Source of the DNA: Nitrospira sp.
Lineage (GTDB): Bacteria; Nitrospirota; Nitrospiria; SBBL01; JAADHI01
Assembly (NCBI GenBank): GCA_027020665.1
Contig: JALUVJ010000080.1
Location: forward strand, 1 to 46,981
DNA length: 46,981 bases
Direction: 5' to 3'
Shown: positions 35,146-44,229 of the stretch, piece after piece
How the letters are laid out: each line of letters opens with the position of its first letter
How positions within the stretch are numbered: the stretch's first letter is position 1
Program-made: the position numbers and the translations under genes
The notes under the pieces: generated by a model
The model's database searches: none
Told to the model about the DNA's origin: nothing
Seen by the model: the letters and a program-made list of their open reading frames with translations, nothing else

Positions 35146-36441
35146 TTAGCGAAGAGACCACGACGGGCTGGTATTATTTGCAGGATTTGAGGTTAGTCTG
35201 CGCAGACGGGTGCCATCAAGGTGAATGGACAGAATCTGATTTTTACCAAAACGGCTGGACGTAAAAATAAGTTCCCTTCCGTTCAGCGCCCAAGACGGGG
35301 ATTCATCGTCCCAATGCCCACTCTCCGTAATGGCAATCGACTGAGAGCCATCCGAACGATCTGCGCAAATCTTCAGGCGCCTTTCTTCATTGCGACAGGC
35401 ATACGCAATCCAGTCGCCCTTCGGCGACCATGCGGGAGATGTATTATAATTCCCGTCAAAAGTCAAACGGTGCACATTTGAACCGTCGGCATCCATAATA
35501 TAGATTTGCGGCCCACCGCCCCGGTCGGAAGTAAAAGCGATCTGTTTCCCGCTGGGCGACCAGGACGGCGACAAATCATCCGAAGGGTTAAAGGTCAAGC
35601 GTTTCAGGCCAGTGCCGTCAGCATTAATCAGATAAATTTCGGCATTGCCGTCTTTTGTTGTCGCAAAGGCCAGTTGATCCCCCAAGGGCGACCAGGACGG
35701 AGAGAAATTCAAACCCGGAAAAGACGCAATTTCTTTCCGCTCCCCCGTTTTCAGATCAATGACATACAGGTTCGGGTTCCCTTTGCGATACGAAGTGTAA
35801 ACGATTTTTGTCGCATCATAAGACCACCTCGGCGAAATCGCGATACTGCGATCCCGTGTGAAACGCATTTTATTCGCACCGTCGTAATCCATGATATATA
35901 CTTCTTTTTCTCCGGAGAGGTCCGAAATATAGACCACCCTACTCTGTGCAACCCCTTTTTCCCCTGTGAAATGCAGGGTCAATTTGTCTGAAAAACGATG
36001 CGCCAGCTTGCGGAGCTTGTTCTTTCCACCAAATATTTTCACGCCGACCACCTGGTCGCCCTTAGCCGTTTCATAGGCATGGCTTTCAAGCACCCAACCC
36101 TCGTCCTGCGTGCCGAGTTTGGCCCAGGCAATGACGAGCACGCCGGCTTTAGCCGCCTTCACCATCACCGCCGAACCCGGCACTTCACCTTGATCGGCGG
36201 AAATCCCGATATCCCTTGTTTCAATCAACTCAAACACATGAGAACGCTCAAGATCTGCGCGCAAAACATTTTCAACAATCGTCAGTTCTTCTTTATGCTC
36301 CGGCGCGCCTCCAAAGGGCATAATCATCAGCGGAATTTTCCTGAAACCGGAACGCTCCATTTCCATAAACACTTCGGCCGCATGAGTCACCGATCCGTCA
36401 AAAAAAAGCCCAAGCAAGACGAATAAAACGTACCTCAACAC
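35146..36441 (-). CDS. tolB: Tol-Pal system beta-propeller TolB
   Basis: A 431-residue periplasmic protein with signal peptide (LFVLLGLFFDGSVTHAAE), an N-terminal alpha/beta domain (KIPLMIMPFGGAPE) and a six-bladed WD40-like propeller with repeats such as ISPRWSYDATKIVYTSYRKG, SPSWSPLGDQLAFATTKDG and SPSWSPSGKQIAFTSDRGG. TolB shuttles between Pal and TolA. GTG start, four bases after tolA. Confidence 0.94.
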   Translation of the reverse strand: MLRYVLFVLLGLFFDGSVTHAAEVFMEMERSGFRKIPLMIMPFGGAPEHKEELTIVENVLRADLERSHVFELIETRDIGISADQGEVPGSAVMVKAAKAGVLVIAWAKLGTQDEGWVLESHAYETAKGDQVVGVKIFGGKNKLRKLAHRFSDKLTLHFTGEKGVAQSRVVYISDLSGEKEVYIMDYDGANKMRFTRDRSIAISPRWSYDATKIVYTSYRKGNPNLYVIDLKTGERKEIASFPGLNFSPSWSPLGDQLAFATTKDGNAEIYLINADGTGLKRLTFNPSDDLSPSWSPSGKQIAFTSDRGGGPQIYIMDADGSNVHRLTFDGNYNTSPAWSPKGDWIAYACRNEERRLKICADRSDGSQSIAITESGHWDDESPSWALNGRELIFTSSRFGKNQILSIHLDGTRLRRLTSNPANNTSPSWSLR

Positions 36442-36444
36442 AAC

Positions 36445-37593
36445 CTAAGAATCCTCCCTTACCACAAAGTTCATAAAAACGATCAGTAAATCCTCGCGAT
36501 AGGCCTTCGGCAGCGGGGGTAATGGATGCGCTGCGTGGATGGCTCGAATCGCTGCCTGATCAAAAAAAAGGTTACCAGAACTCTCTGCAATTTCAACGGA
36601 GGACTTATCAATGCTTCCGTTTTTCTGAATCACAAAACGGATTACCAAGCGATCTCCGCTGGCTGTCACCGGCGGAGGGGCCCAACGCCACCTGATTTTA
36701 TGATCGATCTTTTGCAAATAATTCGGGAAGAGAAAAGACGAATTGCCGCCGGAGGGGCCGACTCCGCTGATGCCGGGGCCAAGTGCGGCCTGCATGGACG
36801 CTTCATTGTCCGGCTGTGACAAAGCTTCGTCGGATTGCTCTGTTGCCGCACCGTCCGGTTCTTCTTCGGACGCAGAAGCGTTGTCTTCTGCTGAAGGACT
36901 CGTTGTCTCAGGGGCAGCCGGTTCTTTCGGGAGGGCGCCACTCGCTTGCGGGATTGTTTTGGGGGCGGCCTCCGGCAGAGCAAGCGCGGGCGGTACGATA
37001 TTCGGTTGTTTTTGAATGTCGATTTTGGCCGTGCGTGTGCGTTCCGAAACACCCATTTTAGGTTTAATGCCCGGCGTTACGCTAGGTGTCTTCAAGGCTT
37101 TTTTCTGCTTTTTCCACCATTCCTGCAATCGTTCAGGATCCTCTTTTTCGGCTGCGGGCGCATTTACGGAACGCCTCGGGGCCCGCGTGACCGAGGGGGC
37201 GGCCTCCGGGGCAGCTTGAAGCGGCGGCAGGGCAGGCTTCACCGACGCTTTTGCCGGCGCGGGTTTTGGCGCAGCCGGTTTTGCGCTTGCTTTTTTCGGG
37301 GCCGGCGGCGAGGTCTTTACCGCAGCTTTGGGCGATTTTTTAGGCGCGGACTTTTTAACAGATCGAGGCTTCGGTCCGCCGCCTCCGCCTGAAAGCCCGA
37401 TACCCGGCCCGGAGGAAAGCAGATCCACCTGAAATCCTTGAAAAGAAGTTGTTTGAGGTGCGAAAAAAACGCGATTCAGGATCATAAACAGAAATAAACA
37501 AATATGTAAAAACATGGAGTAGGCCATCATCTTCGAAAGCCCCTGCTCGCGGCGCGGCATAAACACACCCCAGCCTCCCCGTAATGCGGTCAC
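36445..37593 (-). CDS. tolA: Energy transducer TolA (TonB/TolA family)
   Basis: A 382-residue protein: short cytosolic end, one membrane helix (FLHICLFLFMILNRVFF), a long Lys/Ala/Pro-rich periplasmic part (SPKAAVKTSPPAPKKASAKP) and a C-terminal TonB_C domain (GDRLVIRFVIQKNGSIDKSS ... ASFDQAAIRAI-like). The start is GTG after GGAGAAAATACC. It spans the periplasm and couples the TolQR motor to TolB-Pal. A 203-base gap separates it from tolR; I saw no gene in it, only a possible weak promoter. Confidence 0.9.
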   Translation of the reverse strand: MTALRGGWGVFMPRREQGLSKMMAYSMFLHICLFLFMILNRVFFAPQTTSFQGFQVDLLSSGPGIGLSGGGGGPKPRSVKKSAPKKSPKAAVKTSPPAPKKASAKPAAPKPAPAKASVKPALPPLQAAPEAAPSVTRAPRRSVNAPAAEKEDPERLQEWWKKQKKALKTPSVTPGIKPKMGVSERTRTAKIDIQKQPNIVPPALALPEAAPKTIPQASGALPKEPAAPETTSPSAEDNASASEEEPDGAATEQSDEALSQPDNEASMQAALGPGISGVGPSGGNSSFLFPNYLQKIDHKIRWRWAPPPVTASGDRLVIRFVIQKNGSIDKSSVEIAESSGNLFFDQAAIRAIHAAHPLPPLPKAYREDLLIVFMNFVVREDS

Positions 37594-37796
37594 GGTATTT
37601 TCTCCTCACTCAAAGCAGCACTTCCAAGACCCGATTTAAATACATTAGCCAGCGAAAACGACATTGACATTTTATAGTTTACCATGAGCCTCTTTTTTTT
37701 ACGCCGGCAGATCAAGGCGCGCATCATGCACACAATCGGTTGCGTTCTAGCTGAACATAAGGTGAGTTAGTCTGAGAGGAAAAGAAGACAGATACA

Positions 37797-38213
37797 TCAA
37801 AGCGATTTTTTTGAAGTCGGTTCTGTAACAATGCCAAGCTTGACAATCCCCGCTCGTTTAATGAGGTCCATGACATGCACAACCGTCCCATAAGGTACAT
37901 CACGATCCGCGCGAAGATAAAGAGAAACATCAGGGGAATTCCCCTTTAAAACCCGGAGGCGTTCTTCCAAACGAGCCAGACCAATCTCTTCCTTGTCCAA
38001 GTACACCGCCTGATTTTTTTCAACAGTGAGCACCTTTCTTTCAGTCGGTTTAATGCTATTGGTCGCCGCTTTCGGAAGCTTAATATCCATGCCCCGATAC
38101 AACAAAGGCGCTGTAATCATGAACACAATCAATAAAACCAACATCACATCCACTAAAGGAATAATGTTGATTTCAGACATCATTTCACGCTTTTTGCCGG
38201 ATGAGGACATCAT
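37797..38213 (-). CDS. tolR: TolR/ExbD-family proton-motor protein
   Basis: A 138-residue protein with one N-terminal helix carrying the functional Asp in NIIPLVDVMLVLLIVFMITA, and a periplasmic ExbD domain (YLRADRDVPYGTVVHVMDLI). With TolQ it forms the proton-driven stator of the Tol system. It starts seven bases after tolQ. Confidence 0.94.
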   Translation of the reverse strand: MMSSSGKKREMMSEINIIPLVDVMLVLLIVFMITAPLLYRGMDIKLPKAATNSIKPTERKVLTVEKNQAVYLDKEEIGLARLEERLRVLKGNSPDVSLYLRADRDVPYGTVVHVMDLIKRAGIVKLGIVTEPTSKKSL

Positions 38214-38220
38214 CGTAGCA

Positions 38221-38943
38221 TTATCTCACCAATTCCGTCGATGAGGATTCGATCATCTTCTCTTCAACCAGGGAAACCACCTCGGAAGAAAAAACATCGA
38301 GTTGCACATTCATTTTTCTAATTCGGTTCACATATAGATTATAGGCGACCGCCGCCGGAATTGCCACAAAAAGCCCGGCGGCCGTATTCACCAAGGCCTC
38401 CGCCACGCCCGGCGCAACCACCGCGATATTGGCAGAACCCTGATGTGCAATTTCCTGAAAGGCGCCCATGATGCCCCATACCGTGCCTAAAAGCCCGATA
38501 AAAGGGGCCGTATTGCCAATCGTCGCGAGTAAATGCAGGTAACGCTCCTGATGAGTAATTTCATCCTGTATCGCGCCCTGAAGGGTGCGCTCCACAACGG
38601 ACAAACGCATGGCGTTACCCTCGGACGCCGCGTTTGATTCGGAAACATCTTGTTTAAAAACAAGCGAATCAATTTTTGCAAGCGCCGCAGAAAGAATCAC
38701 TGCCAGGGAGCCGCCATTCCGTTTTAAGGTTTTTCGATGAATGGCGTCCAAGTCCTCCGCTTTTGAAAAAAGGATCAAAAAACGACGGTTTTCAGCATCC
38801 ACGCGTCGAAAGGCCACCCATTTGTTCAGGATAATCGCCCAGGAAGCCACCGAACACAAGAGCAAGGTCCCCAAGACAAGCCTTGCGACCAGTCCAGCCG
38901 CAAGAAACGCATCTATAATGGAAGAATCGATTGGAGCATCCAA
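38221..38943 (-). CDS. tolQ: TolQ/ExbB-family proton-motor protein
   Basis: A 240-residue membrane protein with three helices: near LVLGTLLLCSVASWAIIL, then APFIGLLGTVWGIMGAF and NTAAGLFVAIPAAVAYNLYV, the MotA/TolQ/ExbB signature. It is first of the tol genes, 71 bases after tRNA-Asp; no strong promoter is visible in that gap, so read-through from the tRNA promoter is likely. Confidence 0.94.
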   Translation of the reverse strand: MDAPIDSSIIDAFLAAGLVARLVLGTLLLCSVASWAIILNKWVAFRRVDAENRRFLILFSKAEDLDAIHRKTLKRNGGSLAVILSAALAKIDSLVFKQDVSESNAASEGNAMRLSVVERTLQGAIQDEITHQERYLHLLATIGNTAPFIGLLGTVWGIMGAFQEIAHQGSANIAVVAPGVAEALVNTAAGLFVAIPAAVAYNLYVNRIRKMNVQLDVFSSEVVSLVEEKMIESSSTELVR

Positions 38944-39014
38944 ATGGTTGAATCTCTATTTAAAGGCGTCTTTTTCCATCAAAGAAAAGATGAAAAGGCC
39001 AGAATTCATCTTAA

Positions 39015-39091
<77 letters not shown>

Positions 39092-39127
39092 GCAAACATC
39101 ATTTTCCGAACAGCAACCTGCTGCCGC

Positions 39128-39203
39128 TGGTGGGCGGAACAGGGCTCGAACCTGTGACCCTCGGCTTGTAAGGCCGACGCTCTCCCAACTGAGCTACCCG
39201 CCC
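39128..39203 (-). tRNA. tRNA-Val (UAC)
   Basis: Minus-strand cloverleaf: acceptor GGGCGGG with TCCGCCC, D-arm TAGCTCAGTTGGGAGAGC, anticodon loop CTTACAA (UAC), T-arm CAGGTTCGAGCCCTG, encoded A-CCA end. First gene of the tRNA unit. Confidence 0.95.
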
Positions 39204-39212
39204 ATGAGCTGC

Positions 39213-39241
39213 TTGAAAAGCAGTATATTGACGTGTAGAAT
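39213..39241 (+). promoter_or_regulatory. Promoter of the propeller lipoprotein gene
   Basis: TTGAAA (39213-39218), 17-base spacer, TAGAAT (39236-39241). Transcription would start near 39248, about 18 bases before the TTG start. Its -10 overlaps that of the divergent tRNA promoter. Confidence 0.6.
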
Positions 39242-39265
39242 ACTACCTACTTCTGGGTTTGTCAA
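39237..39265 (-). promoter_or_regulatory. Promoter of the tRNA-Val/Asp (and tol) unit
   Basis: On the minus strand TTGACA (39260-39265), 17-base spacer, TATTCT (39237-39242). The leader to tRNA-Val carries a small CTGCTT/AAGCAG hairpin. Confidence 0.65.
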
Positions 39266-40372
39266 TTGAGAATCGCTCTTTTTTTCTCTATAATATTAAC
39301 GTCTTATCTCTCCGGATGCTTGTCTCCCCCGCAGAAGCTTCCACCGGCATCGCCCCCCGAAAGGCCGCCGCTCTTCCTCAACTTTGAGACCGGCGCAAAC
39401 ATCAAAAGCATGGCATTTGAAGGGCCTTACCTCTGGCTCGGGCTTTCAAGCGGCGTGATCCGTTACGACACCCGCACACAAGATCAGTATGAAATCTATA
39501 CCAACCGCAACACAGGCGGCCTGCTGGCAAACGGCATTTACAAAATCGCCGTCGATCAAAAAAGGGGTAAATGGATCGGCACCTATGGCGGCGGTCTCTC
39601 TCACTTTGACGGGATAGACTGGCAAACATACACACCCTACGGCGGCGGAAATATTCGTTACGGCGATGCTTGGACGATTTACCCGATGGGCCGCGGTTTA
39701 GGAGATCTTTGGGTTTACGACATCCTCTTCGATGACGATGGCACTGCCTGGATTGCCACCTGGAAAGGCGTCAGCCACTTCGACGGCACATCCTTCACCA
39801 CCTACACAGAAGAAGCCGGTCTGCTTGATAAATGGGTCTATGCCATCGCAAAAGACAAGAACGGACTTTTCTGGTTTGGTACCGAAGGCGGCCTCAACAG
39901 TTTTGACGGTAAAAATTGGAAGGGCTACACACATCAAGACGGTCTCGGTGCAAAAATCATCCCGCCAAAAGTGGAAAAAGAGCACGCCACCGGACATCAC
40001 CGGCAACATCAAAAAGAAAATCAAATAGGCAACCCCAACTACGTGCTGGACATCGCCGTGGATCATAACAATGTGCTTTGGATCGGCACATGGGGTGCCG
40101 GGCTTTCACGCTTTGACGGAAAAAATTGGAAGACCTACATCGCAGGAAACGGCACCATCGGCGGTAATTTCGTACATGCCCTTGAAATTGATGCAAAAGG
40201 GGTTTTATGGGCGGGCACCGAAGGCGGCGTCAGTCGCTATGACGGGAAACGCTGGATCACTTACACCACACGAGACGGATTGCAAAATAACAACGTTTTT
40301 TCCATCGCCTTTGATTCGTCAGGGAATAAGTGGTTTGGCACCTGGACAGGTTTGAGTAAGATGATGGATTGA
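39266..40372 (+). CDS. Lipoprotein with two-component-regulator-type beta-propeller
   Basis: A 368-residue lipoprotein (lipobox LSGC in FSIILTSYLSGC) made of Reg_prop-type repeats: KWIGTYGGGLSHFDGIDWQT, AWIATWKGVSHFDG, FWFGTEGGLNSFDGKNWKGY, LWIGTWGAGLSRFDGKNWKT, LWAGTEGGVSRYDGKRW and KWFGTWTGLSKM. This propeller normally forms the periplasmic sensor of hybrid kinases, but no kinase domain follows. The start is TTG, supported by the lipoprotein signal that begins there. Perhaps a free-standing binding protein; ligand unknown. Confidence 0.78.
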   Translation: MRIALFFSIILTSYLSGCLSPPQKLPPASPPERPPLFLNFETGANIKSMAFEGPYLWLGLSSGVIRYDTRTQDQYEIYTNRNTGGLLANGIYKIAVDQKRGKWIGTYGGGLSHFDGIDWQTYTPYGGGNIRYGDAWTIYPMGRGLGDLWVYDILFDDDGTAWIATWKGVSHFDGTSFTTYTEEAGLLDKWVYAIAKDKNGLFWFGTEGGLNSFDGKNWKGYTHQDGLGAKIIPPKVEKEHATGHHRQHQKENQIGNPNYVLDIAVDHNNVLWIGTWGAGLSRFDGKNWKTYIAGNGTIGGNFVHALEIDAKGVLWAGTEGGVSRYDGKRWITYTTRDGLQNNNVFSIAFDSSGNKWFGTWTGLSKMMD

Positions 40373-40472
40373 GATATATGTTTACTTAGGAGGAGAAAGC
40401 GGCGGGCCTCTATGAGCAACCTCATTCAATCGGAATTTGACGTGGTCTAATAAAATATGGATACATTCTCTA

Positions 40473-40571
40473 GCGAGACGCGCCCCCGTAGACGAAGTCT
40501 TGAAATTAGAGCGCCTTTATAAAACAAGCTACGGAGGCTGGAACGTCCAGCATTTTACGCGCAATATAAGT
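40473..40571 (+). pseudogene. Transposase remnant (ISNCY-like helix-turn-helix part)
   Basis: In an open stretch of the 269-base gap the plus frame reads VDEVLKLERLYKTSYGGWNV then QHFTRNIS. The 'LYxxxYGGxNVxHF' pattern is what ISNCY-type transposases have in their N-terminal HTH region. There is no start, no catalytic part and no ends. The rest of the gap shows no gene. Confidence 0.45.
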
Positions 40572-40641
40572 CTCACCATTTCTTTATTTCCTTGAACGAT
40601 AGGTTTAAAAAACAGACATAAAAATTCAGAGAAAGGAACAA

Positions 40642-42681
40642 ATGACGAATCCTTTGCTTAAGGCAAATAAATTGCCTTTATTTTCAGAAATCAAACCCGA
40701 ACACGTGGTGCCTGCCATTGAAAAAATTTTGGAAGAAAACCGACGAGCACTCAAAACATTGCTTGCAACTGATACACCCTATACCTGGCAAAATCTCATT
40801 CATCCGCTTGAAGAGATGTCTGAAAAATTAGATCGGGTTTTTTCACCCGTTTCTCACATGAATGCCGTAGTCAATAGTAAAGCTTTACGGGATGCCTACA
40901 ATGCCTGTTTGCCCAAGTTGAGTCATTATGCGACAGAAATGGGACAAAGCAAGCCGCTTTTTCAAGCCTATAAACAAATTGCGGACGGGCCCGAATATAC
41001 TGCACTGGATCCGGCGCAGAAAAAAATCATCGACAATGCGTTACGAGATTTCAGATTGTCCGGCATTGACCTTCCGGCTGAAACAAAAGCGCGCTATAAA
41101 GAAATGATGCGGAAACTTTCTACACTGTGCAGTCAATTTTCAGATAACGTCTTGGATGCTGAAAATGCTTGGAAAAAGGTGGTGAGGGATGAAAAAAAAC
41201 TTGTCGGCTTGCCCGATTCGGCCATTGCGATGGCCAGGCAACTTGCGGAGCGTGAAGGGGTTGCAGGATGGGTATTTAACTTGGAAATTCCCTCCTACTT
41301 GCCTGTCATGACATATGCCGATGACCGGGGCTTGCGAGAGGAGCTGTATAGGGCTTATGTCACGCGGGCTTCGGATCAAGGGACGCATGCGGGCCGATGG
41401 GATAATTCTCAAATTATGGAAGATATCCTGGCTTTGCGGCACGAGACAGCGCAATTGCTCGGTTTTAAAAACTATGCCGATTATTCCCTTGCCACGAAAA
41501 TGGCGGCTTCGACGCATCAAGTCATGTCTTTTCTTGAAGAGTTATCGGAAAAGTCCTTGTCGATGGCGAAAAAAGATTTAGACGAAGTTCGCGCCTTTGC
41601 CCAGTCGGAATACGGTTTTGGGGAAATCGAAGCCTGGGATGTGCCCTATTATTCCGAAAAATTACGGCAGTATAAATATGCTGTTACACAGGAAGAACTC
41701 AAACCTTATTTTTCTGTCGATAATGCGCTTTTAGGTCTTTTTGCCGTCGTGAAGCGGCTTTACGGTTTGTCGGTTACACTGGTGAAAGACATCGACGTTT
41801 GGCATGAAGACGTGCGTTTTTTTGAAATTAGGGATCGGGAAAATCAAGTGCGTGGACAATTTTACCTTGATTTATATGCCCGGCCGCACAAACGGGGCGG
41901 GGCCTGGATGAGCGATTGCATCACGCGAAAGCGCACAGAGAACGGCATTCAAACACCGGTCGCTTATTTGGTCTGTAATTTTTCGCCGCCCGTGGGTGAT
42001 GATCCGGCCCTTTTTACGCATGATGAGCTTTTGACGCTTTTTCATGAATTTGGTCACGGGCTGCACCACATGTTGACACAGGTGGATTATTTAAGTGTGT
42101 CCGGTATCGGCGGCGTACCCTGGGATGCGGTCGAACTGCCCAGTCAGTTTATGGAAAATTGGTGTTGGCAGCGCGAGGCGCTTGATCTTTTTGCCACCCA
42201 TTACAAGACGAAAGAAAAATTACCGGAAGAAGTGTTTCAACGCATGCTCGCCGCGAAAAACTTTCAGTCGGCGATGCGGATGGTACGGCAATTGGAGTTT
42301 GCCCTGTTTGACTTTCGTATTCATATGGAATTTGACTCTGAAAAAGGCGCACGGATTTTTGAAATATTGGATGAAGTCCGAAAGCAAGTGGCTGTCATAC
42401 ATCCTCCCGCCTATAACCGTTTTCCGCACAGTTTTTCGCACATTTTTTCCGGGGGGTATGCAGCGGGTTATTATAGCTACAAATGGGCGGAAGTCCTTTC
42501 CGCCGATGCTTTTTCCTTGTTTGAAGAACGCGGTATTTTTGATCGGGCCACCGGGCTTCGGTTTATGACGATGATTTTGGAACAGGGCGGTGCACAAGAG
42601 CCGATGGAAATGTTTGTCAATTTCCGGGGACGGGAACCTTCAATCGATGCGCTTTTAAGACACACCGGATTAGCAGCATGA
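40642..42681 (+). CDS. prlC: M3-family oligopeptidase A
   Basis: A 679-residue zinc metallopeptidase. The catalytic HExxH motif is in LTLFHEFGHGLHHML, with the downstream Glu in ELPSQFMENWCW. N-terminal (PLLKANKLPLFSEIKPEHVV) and C-terminal (SHIFSGGYAAGYYSYKWAEV) segments match oligopeptidase A/dipeptidyl carboxypeptidase. It degrades cytosolic peptides, including cleaved signal peptides. AGAAAGGAAC precedes ATG. Confidence 0.95.
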   Translation: MTNPLLKANKLPLFSEIKPEHVVPAIEKILEENRRALKTLLATDTPYTWQNLIHPLEEMSEKLDRVFSPVSHMNAVVNSKALRDAYNACLPKLSHYATEMGQSKPLFQAYKQIADGPEYTALDPAQKKIIDNALRDFRLSGIDLPAETKARYKEMMRKLSTLCSQFSDNVLDAENAWKKVVRDEKKLVGLPDSAIAMARQLAEREGVAGWVFNLEIPSYLPVMTYADDRGLREELYRAYVTRASDQGTHAGRWDNSQIMEDILALRHETAQLLGFKNYADYSLATKMAASTHQVMSFLEELSEKSLSMAKKDLDEVRAFAQSEYGFGEIEAWDVPYYSEKLRQYKYAVTQEELKPYFSVDNALLGLFAVVKRLYGLSVTLVKDIDVWHEDVRFFEIRDRENQVRGQFYLDLYARPHKRGGAWMSDCITRKRTENGIQTPVAYLVCNFSPPVGDDPALFTHDELLTLFHEFGHGLHHMLTQVDYLSVSGIGGVPWDAVELPSQFMENWCWQREALDLFATHYKTKEKLPEEVFQRMLAAKNFQSAMRMVRQLEFALFDFRIHMEFDSEKGARIFEILDEVRKQVAVIHPPAYNRFPHSFSHIFSGGYAAGYYSYKWAEVLSADAFSLFEERGIFDRATGLRFMTMILEQGGAQEPMEMFVNFRGREPSIDALLRHTGLAA

Positions 42682-42730
42682 AGCAGACAAAAGCTGTAAA
42701 TCAGTTATCGTTATTAAGGGAGTCATTCAC

Positions 42731-43318
42731 ATGAATCAACATAAATGTCGGCATTGCAGCAAATCGATTAACATCAAAAGCAGACACTGTCCCTTCTGCG
42801 GTGGTGAAAACACAAAAGAAGTTTTACACGGCAGCCCGCGCTGTCCCCGCTGTGATAAAGAACTCACACATTTTGAATACGGGGAAATAGTACTGGATAC
42901 CTGCCCGGTCTGTGAGGGCTTTTGGTTGGATACGCGTGAGTTTAATCAACTCACTTCTGAACGCCGTGTTTTTGCGGACGAAAGCATTCCCTACGAATAC
43001 AAAAGGCCCTCACTGCCCAATGATGCGGGTTATCTGGCCTGCCCTTTGTGTGAAAGTATGATGCACCGAAAAAATTTTAGAAAAATTTCAGGCGTGCTCA
43101 TTGACCAATGCCGTGATCACGGCATTTGGTTGGACCCCGGAGAGTTGGAACACATCCGCTGCTTTGTCGCCAACGGCGGACTGAATAAAAGCCAAGACAA
43201 AGAAATCATCATGTACAAGGAAGAAATCGACCTCTTAACTCACAAAGTCAAAAATATTGAGTTCACGCAAAAAATACTCCATTTTTGGAATTTCAAGTAT
43301 TGGCTTTTTAAAATTTAG
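42731..43318 (+). CDS. Double zinc-ribbon (zf-TFIIB) protein
   Basis: A 195-residue protein. An N-terminal rubredoxin-like knuckle (CRHCSKSINIKSRHCPFC) is followed by two zf-TFIIB ribbons: CPRCDKELTHFEYGEIVLDT with CPVCEGFWLDTREF, and CPLCESMMHRKNFRKIS with QCRDHGIWLDPGELEH. The C-terminus is charged, then hydrophobic. AAGGGAG precedes ATG. Function unknown; such proteins are often called transcription-factor zinc-finger proteins without evidence of DNA binding. It lies 50 bases after prlC. Confidence 0.8.
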   Translation: MNQHKCRHCSKSINIKSRHCPFCGGENTKEVLHGSPRCPRCDKELTHFEYGEIVLDTCPVCEGFWLDTREFNQLTSERRVFADESIPYEYKRPSLPNDAGYLACPLCESMMHRKNFRKISGVLIDQCRDHGIWLDPGELEHIRCFVANGGLNKSQDKEIIMYKEEIDLLTHKVKNIEFTQKILHFWNFKYWLFKI

Positions 43319-43324
43319 AAAAAC

Positions 43325-43480
43325 GCCCCGCCCTTAAAAGACGGACAGATCACCGAAGTCATCCACAGCATGGGTAAGACTCGGAAAGCCTTTCGCCTGA
43401 TCCTCCTGCGTCGCTTTATTCACAGGTTGCGGGTAAAGTGGCCACCCACGCCGGAGCGCTGATCCAGTCCGGGTTGAATT
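43325..43480 (+). pseudogene. Transposase remnant (IS1380-like)
   Basis: In the gap between the zinc-ribbon gene and truA the plus strand reads LKDGQITEVIHSMGKTRKAF then RLILLRR and a stop at 43460-43462. A shifted frame continues KVATHAGALIQSG. The 'VIHxMGKTxKAFRLIxxRR ... xVxATxxxA' pattern resembles the domain before the C-terminal glutamate of IS1380-type transposases. It is short, frameshifted and without ends. Confidence 0.4.
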
Positions 43481-43494
43481 TTTCAAAGCTCGCT

Positions 43495-44229
43495 TCAATA
43501 ATCCACCTGAACCAACATCAAACCCTGCGGCGGAGCGGTCGGCCCGGCTGCGCTCCGGTTTTTGGCCGCGAGGATGCTTGGAATTTCTTCCGGAGCGCGT
43601 TTTCCCCGCCCCACTTCCACTAAAAACCCCACAATATTGCGCACCATGTATCTTAAAAAACGCCGGGCATTTAAGATGATCCTGATTTCATCGCCTGCCT
43701 GCCCGATTTGAATGTCATTCAAGTCGATATCATGATCCGAAACATCGGTTTCCGCGGCACAAAAAGAGGTGAAGCAGTGTGCTCCGCTTAATGCCTTTGC
43801 AGCAATTTGCATGGCGCGTAGATCTAATCCGTCCTGAACATGCCAGACTTGATTTCGAATGAAGGGATCCGCTTGTTTTGTGTTTAAGATTCGGTAGCGA
43901 TAGCGTTTGCCTTTGGCCGAAAACCGCGCGTGGAAATTTTCATCCGCGAAGACGGCTTTGTTCACGACAATGTCGTCCGGCAGGACGGCATTTAAGGCCC
44001 GCACCCAGTCTGTTTCCAAAAAATCCGCCGCGCTGTCGAAATGGGCCACTTGTGCGAGCGCATGCACACCCGCATCGGTCCGCCCCGCCCCGTATACGCG
44101 AGTAATTTGCTGTGTCAATTTTTGGACTGCGGTTTCAAGTTGGCCTTGAATGCTGGGGTGCCCCACTTGTTTTTGCCAGCCGTGATAGTGTGTGCCTTCG
44201 TAGGCCAAGGTGAGTTTGATGCGCGGCAA
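43495..44229 (-). CDS. truA: tRNA pseudouridine(38-40) synthase
   Basis: Makes pseudouridine at positions 38-40 in the anticodon stem. The 244-residue product has the catalytic Asp in GAGRTDAGVHALAQVAHF and the TruA core RRFLRYMVRNIVGFLVEVGRG. The start is TTG, one base after the amiC stop. It is convergent with the transposase remnant. Confidence 0.95.
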   Translation of the reverse strand: MPRIKLTLAYEGTHYHGWQKQVGHPSIQGQLETAVQKLTQQITRVYGAGRTDAGVHALAQVAHFDSAADFLETDWVRALNAVLPDDIVVNKAVFADENFHARFSAKGKRYRYRILNTKQADPFIRNQVWHVQDGLDLRAMQIAAKALSGAHCFTSFCAAETDVSDHDIDLNDIQIGQAGDEIRIILNARRFLRYMVRNIVGFLVEVGRGKRAPEEIPSILAAKNRSAAGPTAPPQGLMLVQVDY

